From Acidimicrobiia bacterium (GTDB taxonomy: Bacteria; Actinomycetota; Acidimicrobiia; Acidimicrobiales; Aldehydirespiratoraceae): a stretch of DNA of 64,000 bases. The stretch covers positions 89,811-153,810 of the forward strand of contig JAJEDD010000034.1 in NCBI GenBank assembly GCA_022821685.1, read 5' to 3'. Both the position numbers and the translations under genes were made by a program. Positions 44,414-52,588 of this stretch are shown piece by piece; within the stretch, counting starts at the first letter, position 1; each line of letters starts with the position of its first letter. The notes beneath the pieces are model-generated. The model ran no database searches and had not been told where the DNA came from. It was given only the letters and a program-made list of their open reading frames with translations.

Positions 44414-45253
44414 CTAGATCCGGTGCCGTGCTCTGCGCTGGGCGCTGCGAAGCGCGCCGTAGCCGATCATCACCGCGCCCGACTGCCGGAGCATCTCGGC
44501 CATCTCGGCTGACAGGGCGAGCGCGAGGTCGTCGACCCGGCCCGCGGCTGCGGGGTCGATGGCGTGGATCTCGGGTTCGTCGAGCGCCGGGCACAGCGAC
44601 AGCTCGGTGACCCCCGGCTTCAAGTCGGCTAACTGCTGGGTCACATGACGGCGGGCGTTGCCCCGGATGAGCCGGAAATGGTCCGGGAAGACAACGCCGG
44701 CGGCTGTGGCCAGCGACCGGAACGGGAATCCGGCGCGGGCCTCTGCGTCGCCGCTCTCGAGCCGAAGGGGCAGATCGAAGGCGACGGCCAGGTCGAGCAG
44801 CGCGTCGAAGAACTCCGGACGCTGCTGCATGGCGGCCAGATGGGTGGTGAGGTGGGTGACGTCGAACCCCCAGAGCACGGCTCGCTCGACCTGGGCGCGG
44901 CACTCCCGGCGCACCTCGTCGAGATCGGCGTGCTCCCACAGATCCTGCAGCGTTCGGGGAAAGCCGCCGTCGCCGTCGAGCAGGCTCGGAGCGTTGGTGA
45001 TCGGACCCCACCGGAAGCAGTCGAGCTCGGAGTTGAGCGTGAGGTGGACGCCCAGATCCTCGCCCCGGTACATCTCGGCGCCATGGCGGGCCCACGCTGC
45101 GGGCATCACGATCGTGCCGGTCGTGGCCGCGCCGTCGCGCAGAGCCTGATATCCGCCGGCAGTGGAGGAGTGGGTGGTGCCGATCCGGTCCGCGCTCACG
45201 ATCACGAGCTTCGCGTCGGGAGGGTGACCCAGTCGCTCTACCAGCGATTCCAC
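44414..45253 (-). CDS. ChbG/YdjC-family carbohydrate deacetylase-like protein
   Basis: 279 aa, predicted metal-dependent deacetylase of chito- or other acetylated oligosaccharides. The N-terminal KLVIVSADRIGTTHS corresponds to the usual ADDFG motif, but the second Asp is Arg. GEDLGVHLTLNSE and VTHLTTHLAAM supply the His ligands, and VTELSLCPALDEPE is the late motif. Start is GTG at 45253 with a TACCGT box 7 nt upstream. The altered metal motif may mean changed metal use or substrate. Confidence 0.8.
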   Translation of the reverse strand: MESLVERLGHPPDAKLVIVSADRIGTTHSSTAGGYQALRDGAATTGTIVMPAAWARHGAEMYRGEDLGVHLTLNSELDCFRWGPITNAPSLLDGDGGFPRTLQDLWEHADLDEVRRECRAQVERAVLWGFDVTHLTTHLAAMQQRPEFFDALLDLAVAFDLPLRLESGDAEARAGFPFRSLATAAGVVFPDHFRLIRGNARRHVTQQLADLKPGVTELSLCPALDEPEIHAIDPAAAGRVDDLALALSAEMAEMLRQSGAVMIGYGALRSAQRRARHRI

Positions 45254-45260
45254 AGCCCTG

Positions 45261-45266
45261 ACGGTA
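45261..45266 (-). promoter_or_regulatory. Putative leaderless -10 box (TACCGT)
   Basis: TACCGT ends 7 nt before the GTG at 45253; same hexamer as in front of the ParA gene. Confidence 0.45.
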
Positions 45267-45304
45267 CCCGAAGCTGATGGGGCCGGTGAGCCTCGGCGAC
45301 TCGG

Positions 45305-45970
45305 TCAGTCCAGCGGGACGTCGGGGCCGCCGCACACACCCCACAGGCCGAGGCCGGAGGCAACGGCCTGTGCTTCAGCCCAACTGAAGGCTTCGGCGTA
45401 GTGGTCGTTGGGCGGGTAGATCAGCACCGCGGCATAGCCGGCTGCCACAAGCTCCAGGTTGACGAAGAGGCCGTCGTGGGATCGCACCACATAGCCCAGC
45501 AGCCGGTCGTAGATGTCTCGGGCCTCGACATCGCGCACCAGCGTGATCTCTGTCCCGGCGGGAAGCAGGGCTCCGAGGAACTGCGACGCCTCTGGGCCGA
45601 AGCACTGCACCGGCCGGGTGGGTGCCACCGACTCGGGAGCGTCGAGACCGATGAGGCGAACGGTTTCGGAACGGCCCCCGATCGTCGCGATGATCGTGTC
45701 TCCATCCACGACGCGCTCGACGACCGCGTTGGGTGCCCAGCTGCCGTCAACATCGAGAGAGCCTGCGCCAGCACCGGGAGCCGGGGTTGCGGGAGGGTCG
45801 CGCCCGCCCGCTTGGGTCGCGGCCTCGACGCCGAAGCCGGACGACGGGGTCGGCCCGGAGTCCGGCGCGCTGGGCGCGGGGTCGGCGGGGCCGCCAGCGT
45901 TGGCACCGCAGCCCCATGTGAGCAACAACAGCAGCATGGGTGCGAACACCCGCAGCCCTAGACGCAACAT
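45305..45970 (-). CDS. Thermonuclease-family (SNase) lipoprotein
   Basis: 221-aa secreted or surface nuclease. A lipoprotein signal (LLLLLTWGC, Cys21) is followed by a Pro/Ala/Gly linker of about 65 residues. The SNase domain begins VVERVVDGDTIIATI and contains the catalytic Arg and Glu in RLIGLDAPESV and the second Arg in YDRLLGYVV. AEAFSWAEAQAVASGLGLWG closes it. Likely role is breakdown of external DNA/RNA. GGGAGGGG ribosome site before ATG 45970. Confidence 0.88.
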   Translation of the reverse strand: MLRLGLRVFAPMLLLLLTWGCGANAGGPADPAPSAPDSGPTPSSGFGVEAATQAGGRDPPATPAPGAGAGSLDVDGSWAPNAVVERVVDGDTIIATIGGRSETVRLIGLDAPESVAPTRPVQCFGPEASQFLGALLPAGTEITLVRDVEARDIYDRLLGYVVRSHDGLFVNLELVAAGYAAVLIYPPNDHYAEAFSWAEAQAVASGLGLWGVCGGPDVPLD

Positions 45971-46073
45971 CGCGTCCCCCTCCCTTCACAAGGGTTGGAT
46001 CTGCAAGATGACAAGGCCGCCATCTGGGCCCCTCAGCCTTCAGCAGGCCGGGGCGATAGGACTCCCGAGGCGG

Positions 46074-46268
46074 TCAGGCCGCAGCGGGCAGGCTCGGGCG
46101 AGAGACAGTATCGGTCCGGGCATCCGCGCGTGCCTCCTGCAGCGCCTGGCGGGCTCGGGCCACCCCTCGCCGGCCGATCTCGCAGGTGGCGGGGTCGAGC
46201 TGCCAGCTGCCCGTTGAGTCGGCCGTCGCGGCGGGAGTTACTTCGATGAGAATCAGTTGATTGGTCAT
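46074..46268 (-). CDS. Small conserved actinobacterial protein
   Basis: 64 aa starting MTNQLILIEVTPAATADSTG, then SWQLDPATCEIGRRGVARAR and QALQEARA. The pattern of a short hydrophobic N-terminus, W-x-L-D, IGRRG and an Ala/Arg helix resembles a small protein I know from many actinobacteria, usually left as hypothetical. It lies downstream of the PAP2 gene on the same strand, 52 bp away. Function unknown. Confidence 0.62.
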   Translation of the reverse strand: MTNQLILIEVTPAATADSTGSWQLDPATCEIGRRGVARARQALQEARADARTDTVSRPSLPAAA

Positions 46269-46320
46269 GTGAACATCATGGCGAGGGGGTGTGACAGCGG
46301 CCCCCAATCCGCGCCTACGC

Positions 46321-46857
46321 TCAGCGCCATAGGCGGCGGGCGACGGCGCCGAGGACCGCACCGATGCCAATCCCCGCGGCCACGTCGCTGGCGTGGTGGA
46401 GCCGCACGTGTATGCGGCTTAGCGCCACGACCGCCGCCAGCGCGTAGTAGGCGGGCGCCAACCGGCTGCGGCGCGACAGCATTGCTGCCGCGACCATGGC
46501 CGCGCTGGCGTGGCCACTGGGGAAGCTGCTGGTGAGCGGCTGGCGCAGGGTGTGGGGCCGCTGCCCGCTGAAGGCAGGGCGCCGACGCCCGAAGATCGTC
46601 TTGACCAGACCGTTGACCAGCGCCGCCTCCGAGATGAGGGCCACGCTCAGTTCCGTGGCGGCGCGGGGGTCGCGGCGTGCCGCGGCCTGCACCGCCCCCA
46701 GCATGTGCCACAGCCGTGAATGGTTGGCGGCCTCCGATGCGGCGTACATGATCCGATCCATCGCCGGCCTGCCCCGCAGGGCGCGCTCCCACCAGGCGTC
46801 GACCGCGGTGTCGATGCCCTCTACGGGGGTCGTCGGATCGCTCGCCGAGTCGCTCAT
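46321..46857 (-). CDS. PAP2-superfamily phosphatase
   Basis: 178-aa membrane-associated acid phosphatase of the PAP2 family, acting on lipid phosphates such as undecaprenyl pyrophosphate. The three-part signature is KTIFGRRRP, SSFPSGHASAAMVAAAM and SRIHVRLHHASDVAAG. Two to three hydrophobic helices surround these motifs. Its ATG overlaps the stop of the VanW gene by 4 bp (ATGA), linking it to cell-envelope metabolism. Confidence 0.9.
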   Translation of the reverse strand: MSDSASDPTTPVEGIDTAVDAWWERALRGRPAMDRIMYAASEAANHSRLWHMLGAVQAAARRDPRAATELSVALISEAALVNGLVKTIFGRRRPAFSGQRPHTLRQPLTSSFPSGHASAAMVAAAMLSRRSRLAPAYYALAAVVALSRIHVRLHHASDVAAGIGIGAVLGAVARRLWR

Positions 46858-48830
46858 GGAGACTCGCCCCCGGCGGTCGCAGCAGGGGTGACGCTGGTCT
46901 GGGGCGCACCCGCGTTGTCATCGGTGCCGCTGTCCTGCGGCCCGGAGCCCGCCTCGCCCGAATCTGATCCGGTCTCGTCGGAATCTGACTCCGTTGCTCC
47001 GGCATCGGTACCGGTCTCGCTTGTATCGGTACCAGCGTCGCCGGTATCGGTTCCGGTCTCGCCCTGTTCCCAGCCGGACTCCTCGCCGCTCTGGGGCTCG
47101 CCCCCATCGGTCCCCTCGGGCGGAATGGTCGTTGTGGTGGTCGTGGTCACCGACGGCGACCCGTCGCACTTCAGACCCTCGGGGCGGTACTGGGCCCACA
47201 CCGTGTCGGTCTCGGTGCGCCCGTCGGTGAGATAGGTGCGGGTTCGCTCCGTGGTCACCCGGGTGCAGGTCGTCCCCACGGTCCGCGTCCACTGGTCGGT
47301 CTGGTCGGCCAGCACCCACGGCGTGGAGTAGAGCTTCACCGTGATCGAGTCTCGGCCGGTTGTGGGCCACAGCATCACCCCGTGGGGGGTGTTGTTCTCG
47401 ATCACGAGATCGGGCGCCGGATACGACACGGTGGCCTCGCGCCCGTAGGGGTAGCGGCTCAGGTAGATGGTGTGGCTCTGGTATTCGATGAAGTCCAGCC
47501 CGGCGAAGAAGGCCGCGTTGAACAGGGTGGTGGCGTACTGCGAGATGCCGCCGCCCACCGAGTCCACGAACACCCCTTCGAGGATCATGGCCGCCGGGAC
47601 GAAGCCCTTGGATGCGGTGCGCTGCCCGACGAAGTCGTTCACCGAGAACCGCTCGCCGGGCTCGATGATGGCGCCGCGTGTCAGCTCGGAGATGCGGGCG
47701 ATGTTGATGATCCGGTCCTGGCCCGGCCTGAACGGCGTGGTGAACTCGCCGACCACTTGTTGGATTCCCAGCGACTCGGCCCACTCCCGGCCCTGGGGGT
47801 GAGGCGCCGCCGCGGCCGGCAGAGTGATCACCGGCTGGTCGTCGACCATTCCCGCGAGCAGCGCGCCGACGGCCGAGGCGTCGCAGCATTTGAAGCCCGC
47901 CTCGCCCGCGGCGATGGTCACCTCGCCGGCTTCGTCCAGGCCGAAGGTGGCGGGCAGCCCCGCGCTGCCGATTCCCACGAAGAGGCTGGCCAGGGTGTCG
48001 ACAATCCGCGGGTCCAGCCCGAGGCGGGTGTTGTGCTGGGATCCTTCGAGGACAATGAACTGCCGCAGGGGCAGCTCGCCGATGGCGAACGTCTCGGCGG
48101 CGCCCTCGAGCCCGAGCACCACCCCTCCCTCGGTGATCTCGTTGGCCTTGGCGGCGAGGGCGGACGCCCGCGCCACCGCTATCGGGTCGGCCGGCTCCAT
48201 GCCCCGGATGGGAACCTCGACCACCACTCGGCCGCCGACGTTGTTGAGCACGGCTTCCTCCAGCCGGCGAGCCAGCAGCTCCATGTCGGGGATGGGCACG
48301 TCCGTGCTGTCGATCGGCCGGAACGACCCGTCCACCAACTCGATGCGGGGCGTCTCGGGGTCGGTGTAGGGGTCGACCGTGTCGGCCAGGGTTCCAAGGT
48401 CGGTGGTTACGGCCGGACTCACCTCGCGGCTGGCGAACAGATCGAACAGCCACGCGGCCGGCCGCACCGCCGTCGGTGCTGGGTTGTCGGCCTCGGCCAG
48501 GATCCTCTCAGTGTCCAGCGAGACGCCCAGTTCGGCTGCGGTGAACTCGGTGGCGGGAACGGTGACGCTCTGGTCCTGGAACTGCAACTCGATGAATTGC
48601 AGCTCGATGGTGGTCTCGGCGACCTCCTCGACGACCGGCTCGAGGGCGGTGACCGCCTCCTCGGGCTCGAGGCCGCCGATGTCCACCCCTCGCACGACGG
48701 CGCCCTCGCGGATCTCGGAATCCTGCTGTGTCTCGTACACCTGCCAGCCCACGAACAGCACCGCCACGACCAGGGCGGCAATAGCGACGACGGGCCACAG
48801 CCACCCGCGCCGATCCTCCCCGTTGACCAC
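46854..48830 (-). CDS. VanW-family protein with N-terminal membrane anchor
   Basis: 658 aa. One N-terminal transmembrane helix (WLWPVVAIAALVVAVLFVGW) is followed by putative peptidoglycan-binding YoaR-type domains (EGAVVRGVDIGGLEPEEAV). The VanW domain comes at about residues 380-510: TTPFRPGQDRIINIARISEL, PGERFSVNDFVGQR, GGGISQYATTLFNAAFFAGL. The last ~90 residues are a Thr/Ser/Asp/Gly/Glu-rich repeat tail, exposed outside. The family is linked to cell-wall metabolism and vancomycin-resistance clusters; its biochemical role is unsettled. GTG start with a leaderless TACCCT box 6 nt upstream. Confidence 0.87.
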   Translation of the reverse strand: MVNGEDRRGWLWPVVAIAALVVAVLFVGWQVYETQQDSEIREGAVVRGVDIGGLEPEEAVTALEPVVEEVAETTIELQFIELQFQDQSVTVPATEFTAAELGVSLDTERILAEADNPAPTAVRPAAWLFDLFASREVSPAVTTDLGTLADTVDPYTDPETPRIELVDGSFRPIDSTDVPIPDMELLARRLEEAVLNNVGGRVVVEVPIRGMEPADPIAVARASALAAKANEITEGGVVLGLEGAAETFAIGELPLRQFIVLEGSQHNTRLGLDPRIVDTLASLFVGIGSAGLPATFGLDEAGEVTIAAGEAGFKCCDASAVGALLAGMVDDQPVITLPAAAAPHPQGREWAESLGIQQVVGEFTTPFRPGQDRIINIARISELTRGAIIEPGERFSVNDFVGQRTASKGFVPAAMILEGVFVDSVGGGISQYATTLFNAAFFAGLDFIEYQSHTIYLSRYPYGREATVSYPAPDLVIENNTPHGVMLWPTTGRDSITVKLYSTPWVLADQTDQWTRTVGTTCTRVTTERTRTYLTDGRTETDTVWAQYRPEGLKCDGSPSVTTTTTTTIPPEGTDGGEPQSGEESGWEQGETGTDTGDAGTDTSETGTDAGATESDSDETGSDSGEAGSGPQDSGTDDNAGAPQTSVTPAATAGGESP

Positions 48831-48836
48831 GGGTTG

Positions 48837-48842
48837 AGGGTA
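48837..48842 (-). promoter_or_regulatory. Putative leaderless -10 box (TACCCT)
   Basis: TACCCT ends 6 nt before the GTG at 48830 of the VanW gene. Confidence 0.45.
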
Positions 48843-48926
48843 TCCGCAGCCGGTGACCGCGCCGGATCGACAGCTGCGCCGGGCCTCGCAGAACAGCCGT
48901 TAGGACAGCCAACTTCGGCCCGGCTG

Positions 48927-48946
48927 CTCCACGGGCGCCCGTGGAG
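48927..48946 (-). terminator. Perfect 20-bp palindrome directly after nucS
   Basis: CTCCACGGGCGCCCGTGGAG is a perfect palindrome abutting the nucS stop codon (48947-48949). It can form a strong hairpin in the nucS transcript, but no T-run follows. Confidence 0.45.
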
Positions 48947-49615
48947 TCAGAACAGCCGCAGTTCCGGCGACTCGATGCCCCGCAGCTCGTCGTAGTCCAC
49001 CTCCACGCAGTCGATGGAGCGGTCGCCGGCCAGCACCTTGGCCTGGGGCTTGATGGTCCGGGCCACGAACACGCCGCGCACCGGGGCCAGGCTCGGGTCG
49101 GAGTTCAGGTAGTGCAGGTAGCGGGTGAGTTGCTCCACCCCGTCGATCTCACCGTTGCGCTTCACCTCTACCGCCACCGCGCCGCCCGAGGCGTCGCGGC
49201 ACAGCAGGTCCACCGGGCCGATGGCAGTGGGGAACTCGCGCCGCACCAGCGTGAAGCCGGCCTCGATGGCCTCCGGGTTGCCGGCCAGAAGCTCCTGCAT
49301 CTGCGCCTCCACACCGTCCTTCTGCAGACCGGGGTCGGCGCCCATCTCGTGGCTGCTGTCGTGGAGGATCTCCTCGATGCTGATGACGAGGCAGTCGCGG
49401 CGGCCCGGAGCGGTCACCCGCCACACCCCGGCTTGCTCGTCGGTCACGAGCCGGTTGGGGGCGTTCATCCAGTTGAGCGGCTTGTAGGCGCCCCCGTCGG
49501 CGTGGACGGCCACGCAGCCGTCGGCCTTGACCATGATGAGGCGCACCGCGGAGGGCAGGTGGGCCTGCAGGCGGCCGTCGTAGTCGACGGTGCAGCGGGC
49601 GATCACGAGCCGCAC
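48947..49615 (-). CDS. nucS: Mismatch-specific endonuclease NucS/EndoMS
   Basis: 222 aa. Cuts both strands at mismatches in the non-canonical mismatch repair pathway of Actinobacteria and Archaea that lack MutS/MutL. The N-terminal DNA-binding domain starts [41 protein letters not shown] is diagnostic. The nuclease domain holds the PD-(D/E)XK residues in GPVDLLCRD ... AVEVKR. The C-terminal LRLF resembles a sliding-clamp-binding tail. GTG start. It is divergent from the SDR gene with only 47 bp between. Confidence 0.95.
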   Translation of the reverse strand: MRLVIARCTVDYDGRLQAHLPSAVRLIMVKADGCVAVHADGGAYKPLNWMNAPNRLVTDEQAGVWRVTAPGRRDCLVISIEEILHDSSHEMGADPGLQKDGVEAQMQELLAGNPEAIEAGFTLVRREFPTAIGPVDLLCRDASGGAVAVEVKRNGEIDGVEQLTRYLHYLNSDPSLAPVRGVFVARTIKPQAKVLAGDRSIDCVEVDYDELRGIESPELRLF

Positions 49616-49650
49616 TGCGGCCCAAGCTAGAGGCCGATGTGCTCCGCTGC

Positions 49651-49656
49651 CATACT
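49651..49656 (+). promoter_or_regulatory. Putative leaderless -10 box (CATACT)
   Basis: CATACT ends 6 nt before the ATG at 49663; a related CACACT lies 6 nt before the ATG at 31156. Confidence 0.35.
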
Positions 49657-49662
49657 GGCGCG

Positions 49663-50415
49663 ATGGACCTTGCGGGACGGACCGCCCTGGTGACCGGGGG
49701 TGCCGTACGGGTCGGCCGGGGCATCACGCTGACGCTGGCCCGGGCCGGCGCCAATGTGGTTATCAACTACAACACCTCGGCCGACGAGGCCAACCGCACC
49801 GCGGCCGATGCCGAGGCGCTGGGAGTGCAGGCCCTGCCGGTGGCCGCCGATGTGACCGATGACGGCCAGGTTCAGGCCATGGTCGCGGCGGCAACAGAGC
49901 GTTTCGGCACCATCGATGTGCTGGTCAACAACGCCTCCACCTTCGCCTTCGGTGCCTTCCCGACCGACGATCTGAGCGTGTGGCGCCGGTCGATCGACAC
50001 CCTCGTCCACGGCCCCTTCCACTGCGCCAACCGGGTGGCGCCGGTCATGCTCTCCCAGGGCTCGGGCGCGATCGTGAGCATCGGCGATCTGAGCGCCTTC
50101 GAACCCTGGCCGGGGTTCGCGGGCCACGCGGTAGGCAAGGGAGCGATCATCTCCCTGACCCGCCAGCTGGCCCTGGAACTGGCCCCGACCGTGAGGGTCA
50201 ACGCAGTGGTCCCCGGTCCGGCCCTGCGCCCCGCCGACTACGACGACGCCACCTACCAGCGGGTGGCCGACGAGACGCTGGTCGGCCGGTGGGGCACACC
50301 CGAAGAGATGGGCCAGGCGGTCCAGTTCCTCATTGAGGCCGACTACATCACCGGCGAGGTCATCACGGTGGACGGCGGCCAGCGCTACGGGCACCGCAAA
50401 CACGCCCACGGCTGA
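49663..50415 (+). CDS. Short-chain dehydrogenase/reductase, pteridine-reductase-like
   Basis: 250-aa NAD(P)-dependent SDR. The Rossmann motif [12 protein letters not shown] (residues 11-22) resembles PTR1/FolM-like SDRs rather than the classical TGxxxGIG. NNAS and [15 protein letters not shown] follow. The catalytic Lys is Lys159, but the usual Tyr four residues earlier is His155, and the catalytic Ser position is Asp142 (Asp at this position also occurs in PTR1). Substrate unknown; the enzyme may reduce a pterin or may have altered catalysis. ATG 49663 gives the family start [13 protein letters not shown]. Confidence 0.85.
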   Translation: MDLAGRTALVTGGAVRVGRGITLTLARAGANVVINYNTSADEANRTAADAEALGVQALPVAADVTDDGQVQAMVAAATERFGTIDVLVNNASTFAFGAFPTDDLSVWRRSIDTLVHGPFHCANRVAPVMLSQGSGAIVSIGDLSAFEPWPGFAGHAVGKGAIISLTRQLALELAPTVRVNAVVPGPALRPADYDDATYQRVADETLVGRWGTPEEMGQAVQFLIEADYITGEVITVDGGQRYGHRKHAHG

Positions 50416-50440
50416 TCCCGGTCGCGGTCGCGTAAGCCCG

Positions 50441-50446
50441 TAGCAT
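50441..50446 (+). promoter_or_regulatory. Putative leaderless -10 box (TAGCAT)
   Basis: TAGCAT ends 8 nt before the ATG at 50455; the stretch to the start is nearly identical to that at 43029-43045. Confidence 0.45.
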
Positions 50447-50454
50447 CAGCGGCC

Positions 50455-51234
50455 ATGGACTCGCCGAACCTCGACCGGATCTTCGGCCCCGACGGGCGGT
50501 CCGTGATCATCGCCTTGGACCACGGACTGATCGACGGCCCCTGCCCCGGCTTCGAGCGCCCGGCCGAGACCATCTCGGCGGTGGTGGCCGGCGGACCCGA
50601 CGCGGTGTTGACCTCCTACGGGATCGCCAAGCGCTTCGCGGCCGAACTCGAGGGCGTCGGTCTCATCCTGCGCAGCGACGGGTCGGTGAGCAACCTCGGA
50701 TCGCCCAGCACCGGTTCGATCGGACGGTTCTTCGGCGTCGAGGAGGCGCGGCGGGTGGGAGCGGACGCCTTGGCGGTCACCGCCCTGCCCGGCTCGCCCG
50801 CGGAGGCGGATACCCTGCGCAATCTGGCCCACACCATCGCTGAGGCCCACCGCTCGGACCTGCCGGTCATGGCCGAGATGGTGCCGGGCGGGTTCGACTC
50901 GCCCCCCGAGTTTCGGGGCGCCGAGGCGGTGGCCTTCGCGGCCCGCCTGGGCGCCGAGTTGGGCGCCGACTTCGTCAAGGCCCCCTACTGCGACGACTAC
51001 GCCCGGGTCGCAGCCGCGACCTTCGTCCCGGTGGTGATCCTGGGTGGATCCAAGGGCTCCGAAGCGGCCACCCTGGCCAACATCCGGACCGCCATCGACG
51101 CAGGCGCGGCCGGAGTGGCCATGGGCCGCAACGTCTTCCAGAGCGACAACCCCACCGCCATGACCCGAGCCGTGGCCGCGGCAGTGCATGCCGACTCCAG
51201 CGTCGAGGAAGCCCTAGCCATCCTGAAAGGATGA
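50455..51234 (+). CDS. Class I aldolase, DeoC/LacD/LsrF-type (fructose-bisphosphate aldolase family)
   Basis: 259-aa TIM-barrel Schiff-base aldolase of the DhnA/LsrF group. The N-terminus [18 protein letters not shown] is characteristic; the Schiff-base Lys lies in [22 protein letters not shown] and [11 protein letters not shown] form the phosphate-binding end. It is followed 4 bp later by an FGGY kinase, suggesting that the kinase makes the sugar-phosphate that this enzyme splits, comparable to LsrK/LsrF or ketose catabolism. The actual sugar is unknown. Confidence 0.85.
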   Translation: MDSPNLDRIFGPDGRSVIIALDHGLIDGPCPGFERPAETISAVVAGGPDAVLTSYGIAKRFAAELEGVGLILRSDGSVSNLGSPSTGSIGRFFGVEEARRVGADALAVTALPGSPAEADTLRNLAHTIAEAHRSDLPVMAEMVPGGFDSPPEFRGAEAVAFAARLGAELGADFVKAPYCDDYARVAAATFVPVVILGGSKGSEAATLANIRTAIDAGAAGVAMGRNVFQSDNPTAMTRAVAAAVHADSSVEEALAILKG

Positions 51235-51238
51235 CCCG

Positions 51239-52462
51239 GTGAGCGACGCCGCGGCCGGGAAGGCGAATCGCGGCGGCATCGTCCTGGGGCTGGATGCGGG
51301 GACTACGTCGGCCAAGGCGGTTGTTGTCGACCGGGCCGGTGAGACTCTGTCGAGCGGTGGGTCGGATCCCATCGCGGTTCGCTCGACGCCCGCCGGCGGT
51401 CGCGAGCAGGAACCCGAAGAGATCTGGCAAGCCTTGACAACCGCTGGCCGGCGGGCCGTCGAAGGGCTCGGATCCGGCGTCGTCGTGGCCGCGCTGGCGT
51501 TGGCCGCCCAGAGCGGCTCGGTGATTCCGGTTCCAGCCGACGGTTCGCCACAGCGGGTTGTCACCTGGATGGATGCCCGGTTCCAGTCGGTGGCGGACAG
51601 TTGGCCCCGCGAGATTGAGGCCAGGATCCGGGCGGTCAGCGGATGGGTGCCTGCGGCTGGAGTCGGCCTGTCCACCATCGTCGGACTGCAGGCCGAGCGG
51701 TCGAAGAGACCAAAAGTCGATCCGGGATCTGTGTCCCGTTGGGCCTCGGTGGACGATTATCTGATGTTCCGCCTCACTGGGGAGTGGGCCACCAACCCCT
51801 CCAACGCGGCCGGAATGCAGTTGATGGACGTCGCCGCCCGGACGTGGAGCGACGAGTTGTGCAGCCTGGCCGGGCTCGACCCGCGGATGCTGTCGCCGAT
51901 CCGGGAGTCGGGCACCGTCGTCGGCGAACTGACCGGCGAGGCGGCCGCCGCCCTCGGACTGGACGCGGGTGCCCCGGTGGTGATGGGCGGCCACGACCAG
52001 GCCTGCGCCGCGCTGGGGCTCGGTGCGGTCGAGCCCGGCGACCTGTTCCTGTCGGCCGGCACCGCGTGGGTGTTGACTGCGGTCACCGACCGGGTCGATG
52101 CCGCTGCTCTACCGTCCTCGCTGAACCTAAGTCCCCATGTGCTGCCCGGAGTCTGGACTGCTTCACAGAACCTGGGCGGTCTGGGGGCGATGCTCGCCGA
52201 GACCCCGCCCCCCAGGATGAGGGACGTATTCGAGGCGTGTGCCCGCCAAGTGGCGCAGGCTCTCGCCGGGGCTGGTGAGCTAGTTGCGGGCGGCGAGGAA
52301 CTGATCATGGTCGGGGGCGGAACCCGTTCCGGGGAACTGATCGCCGTCGTCAAAGACCTCATCGGCCGGCCGGTGACGGCTCGCCCCGAGGCCGCGTGGC
52401 CTGCCATCGGCGCAGCCAGTCTCGCCCAAGCAGCCTTCGAGGCCGAGCGGATAGGCGAGTGA
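51239..52462 (+). CDS. FGGY-family carbohydrate kinase
   Basis: 407-aa ATP-dependent sugar kinase, somewhat shorter than xylulokinases (~480 aa). Phosphate motif [18 protein letters not shown], sugar-contact WMDARF, and the C-terminal ATP-binding [23 protein letters not shown] and [10 protein letters not shown] are present. GTG start with AAAGGA upstream, 4 bp after the aldolase. The last residues EAERIGE and the stop codon are encoded by the left end of dispersed repeat copy F, so the natural C-terminus appears replaced. Confidence 0.88.
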   Translation: MSDAAAGKANRGGIVLGLDAGTTSAKAVVVDRAGETLSSGGSDPIAVRSTPAGGREQEPEEIWQALTTAGRRAVEGLGSGVVVAALALAAQSGSVIPVPADGSPQRVVTWMDARFQSVADSWPREIEARIRAVSGWVPAAGVGLSTIVGLQAERSKRPKVDPGSVSRWASVDDYLMFRLTGEWATNPSNAAGMQLMDVAARTWSDELCSLAGLDPRMLSPIRESGTVVGELTGEAAAALGLDAGAPVVMGGHDQACAALGLGAVEPGDLFLSAGTAWVLTAVTDRVDAAALPSSLNLSPHVLPGVWTASQNLGGLGAMLAETPPPRMRDVFEACARQVAQALAGAGELVAGGEELIMVGGGTRSGELIAVVKDLIGRPVTARPEAAWPAIGAASLAQAAFEAERIGE

Positions 52463-52528
52463 ATCCGCCACCTGCGGGCGAGGCCGTGGCCCGAGCGGCC
52501 CGTGAGCGCAGCGAACAAGAGCGGGAGA
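52440..52528 (+). repeat. Dispersed intergenic repeat, copy F
   Basis: Contains GGCCGAGCGGATAGGCGAGT, GCGGGCGAGGCCGTGGCCC, GAGCGGCCCGTGAGCGC and AGCGAACAAGAGCGGGA. Its left 23 bp form the end of the FGGY kinase gene. Confidence 0.88.
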
Positions 52529-52574
52529 CACCCCCCTTCGACGTGAAACCTCCTCACCTATCCGTATGGTCGCT

Positions 52575-52580
52575 TAGCCT
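52575..52580 (+). promoter_or_regulatory. Putative leaderless -10 box (TAGCCT)
   Basis: TAGCCT ends 8 nt before the GTG at 52589. Confidence 0.45.
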
Positions 52581-52588
52581 GACGACCA

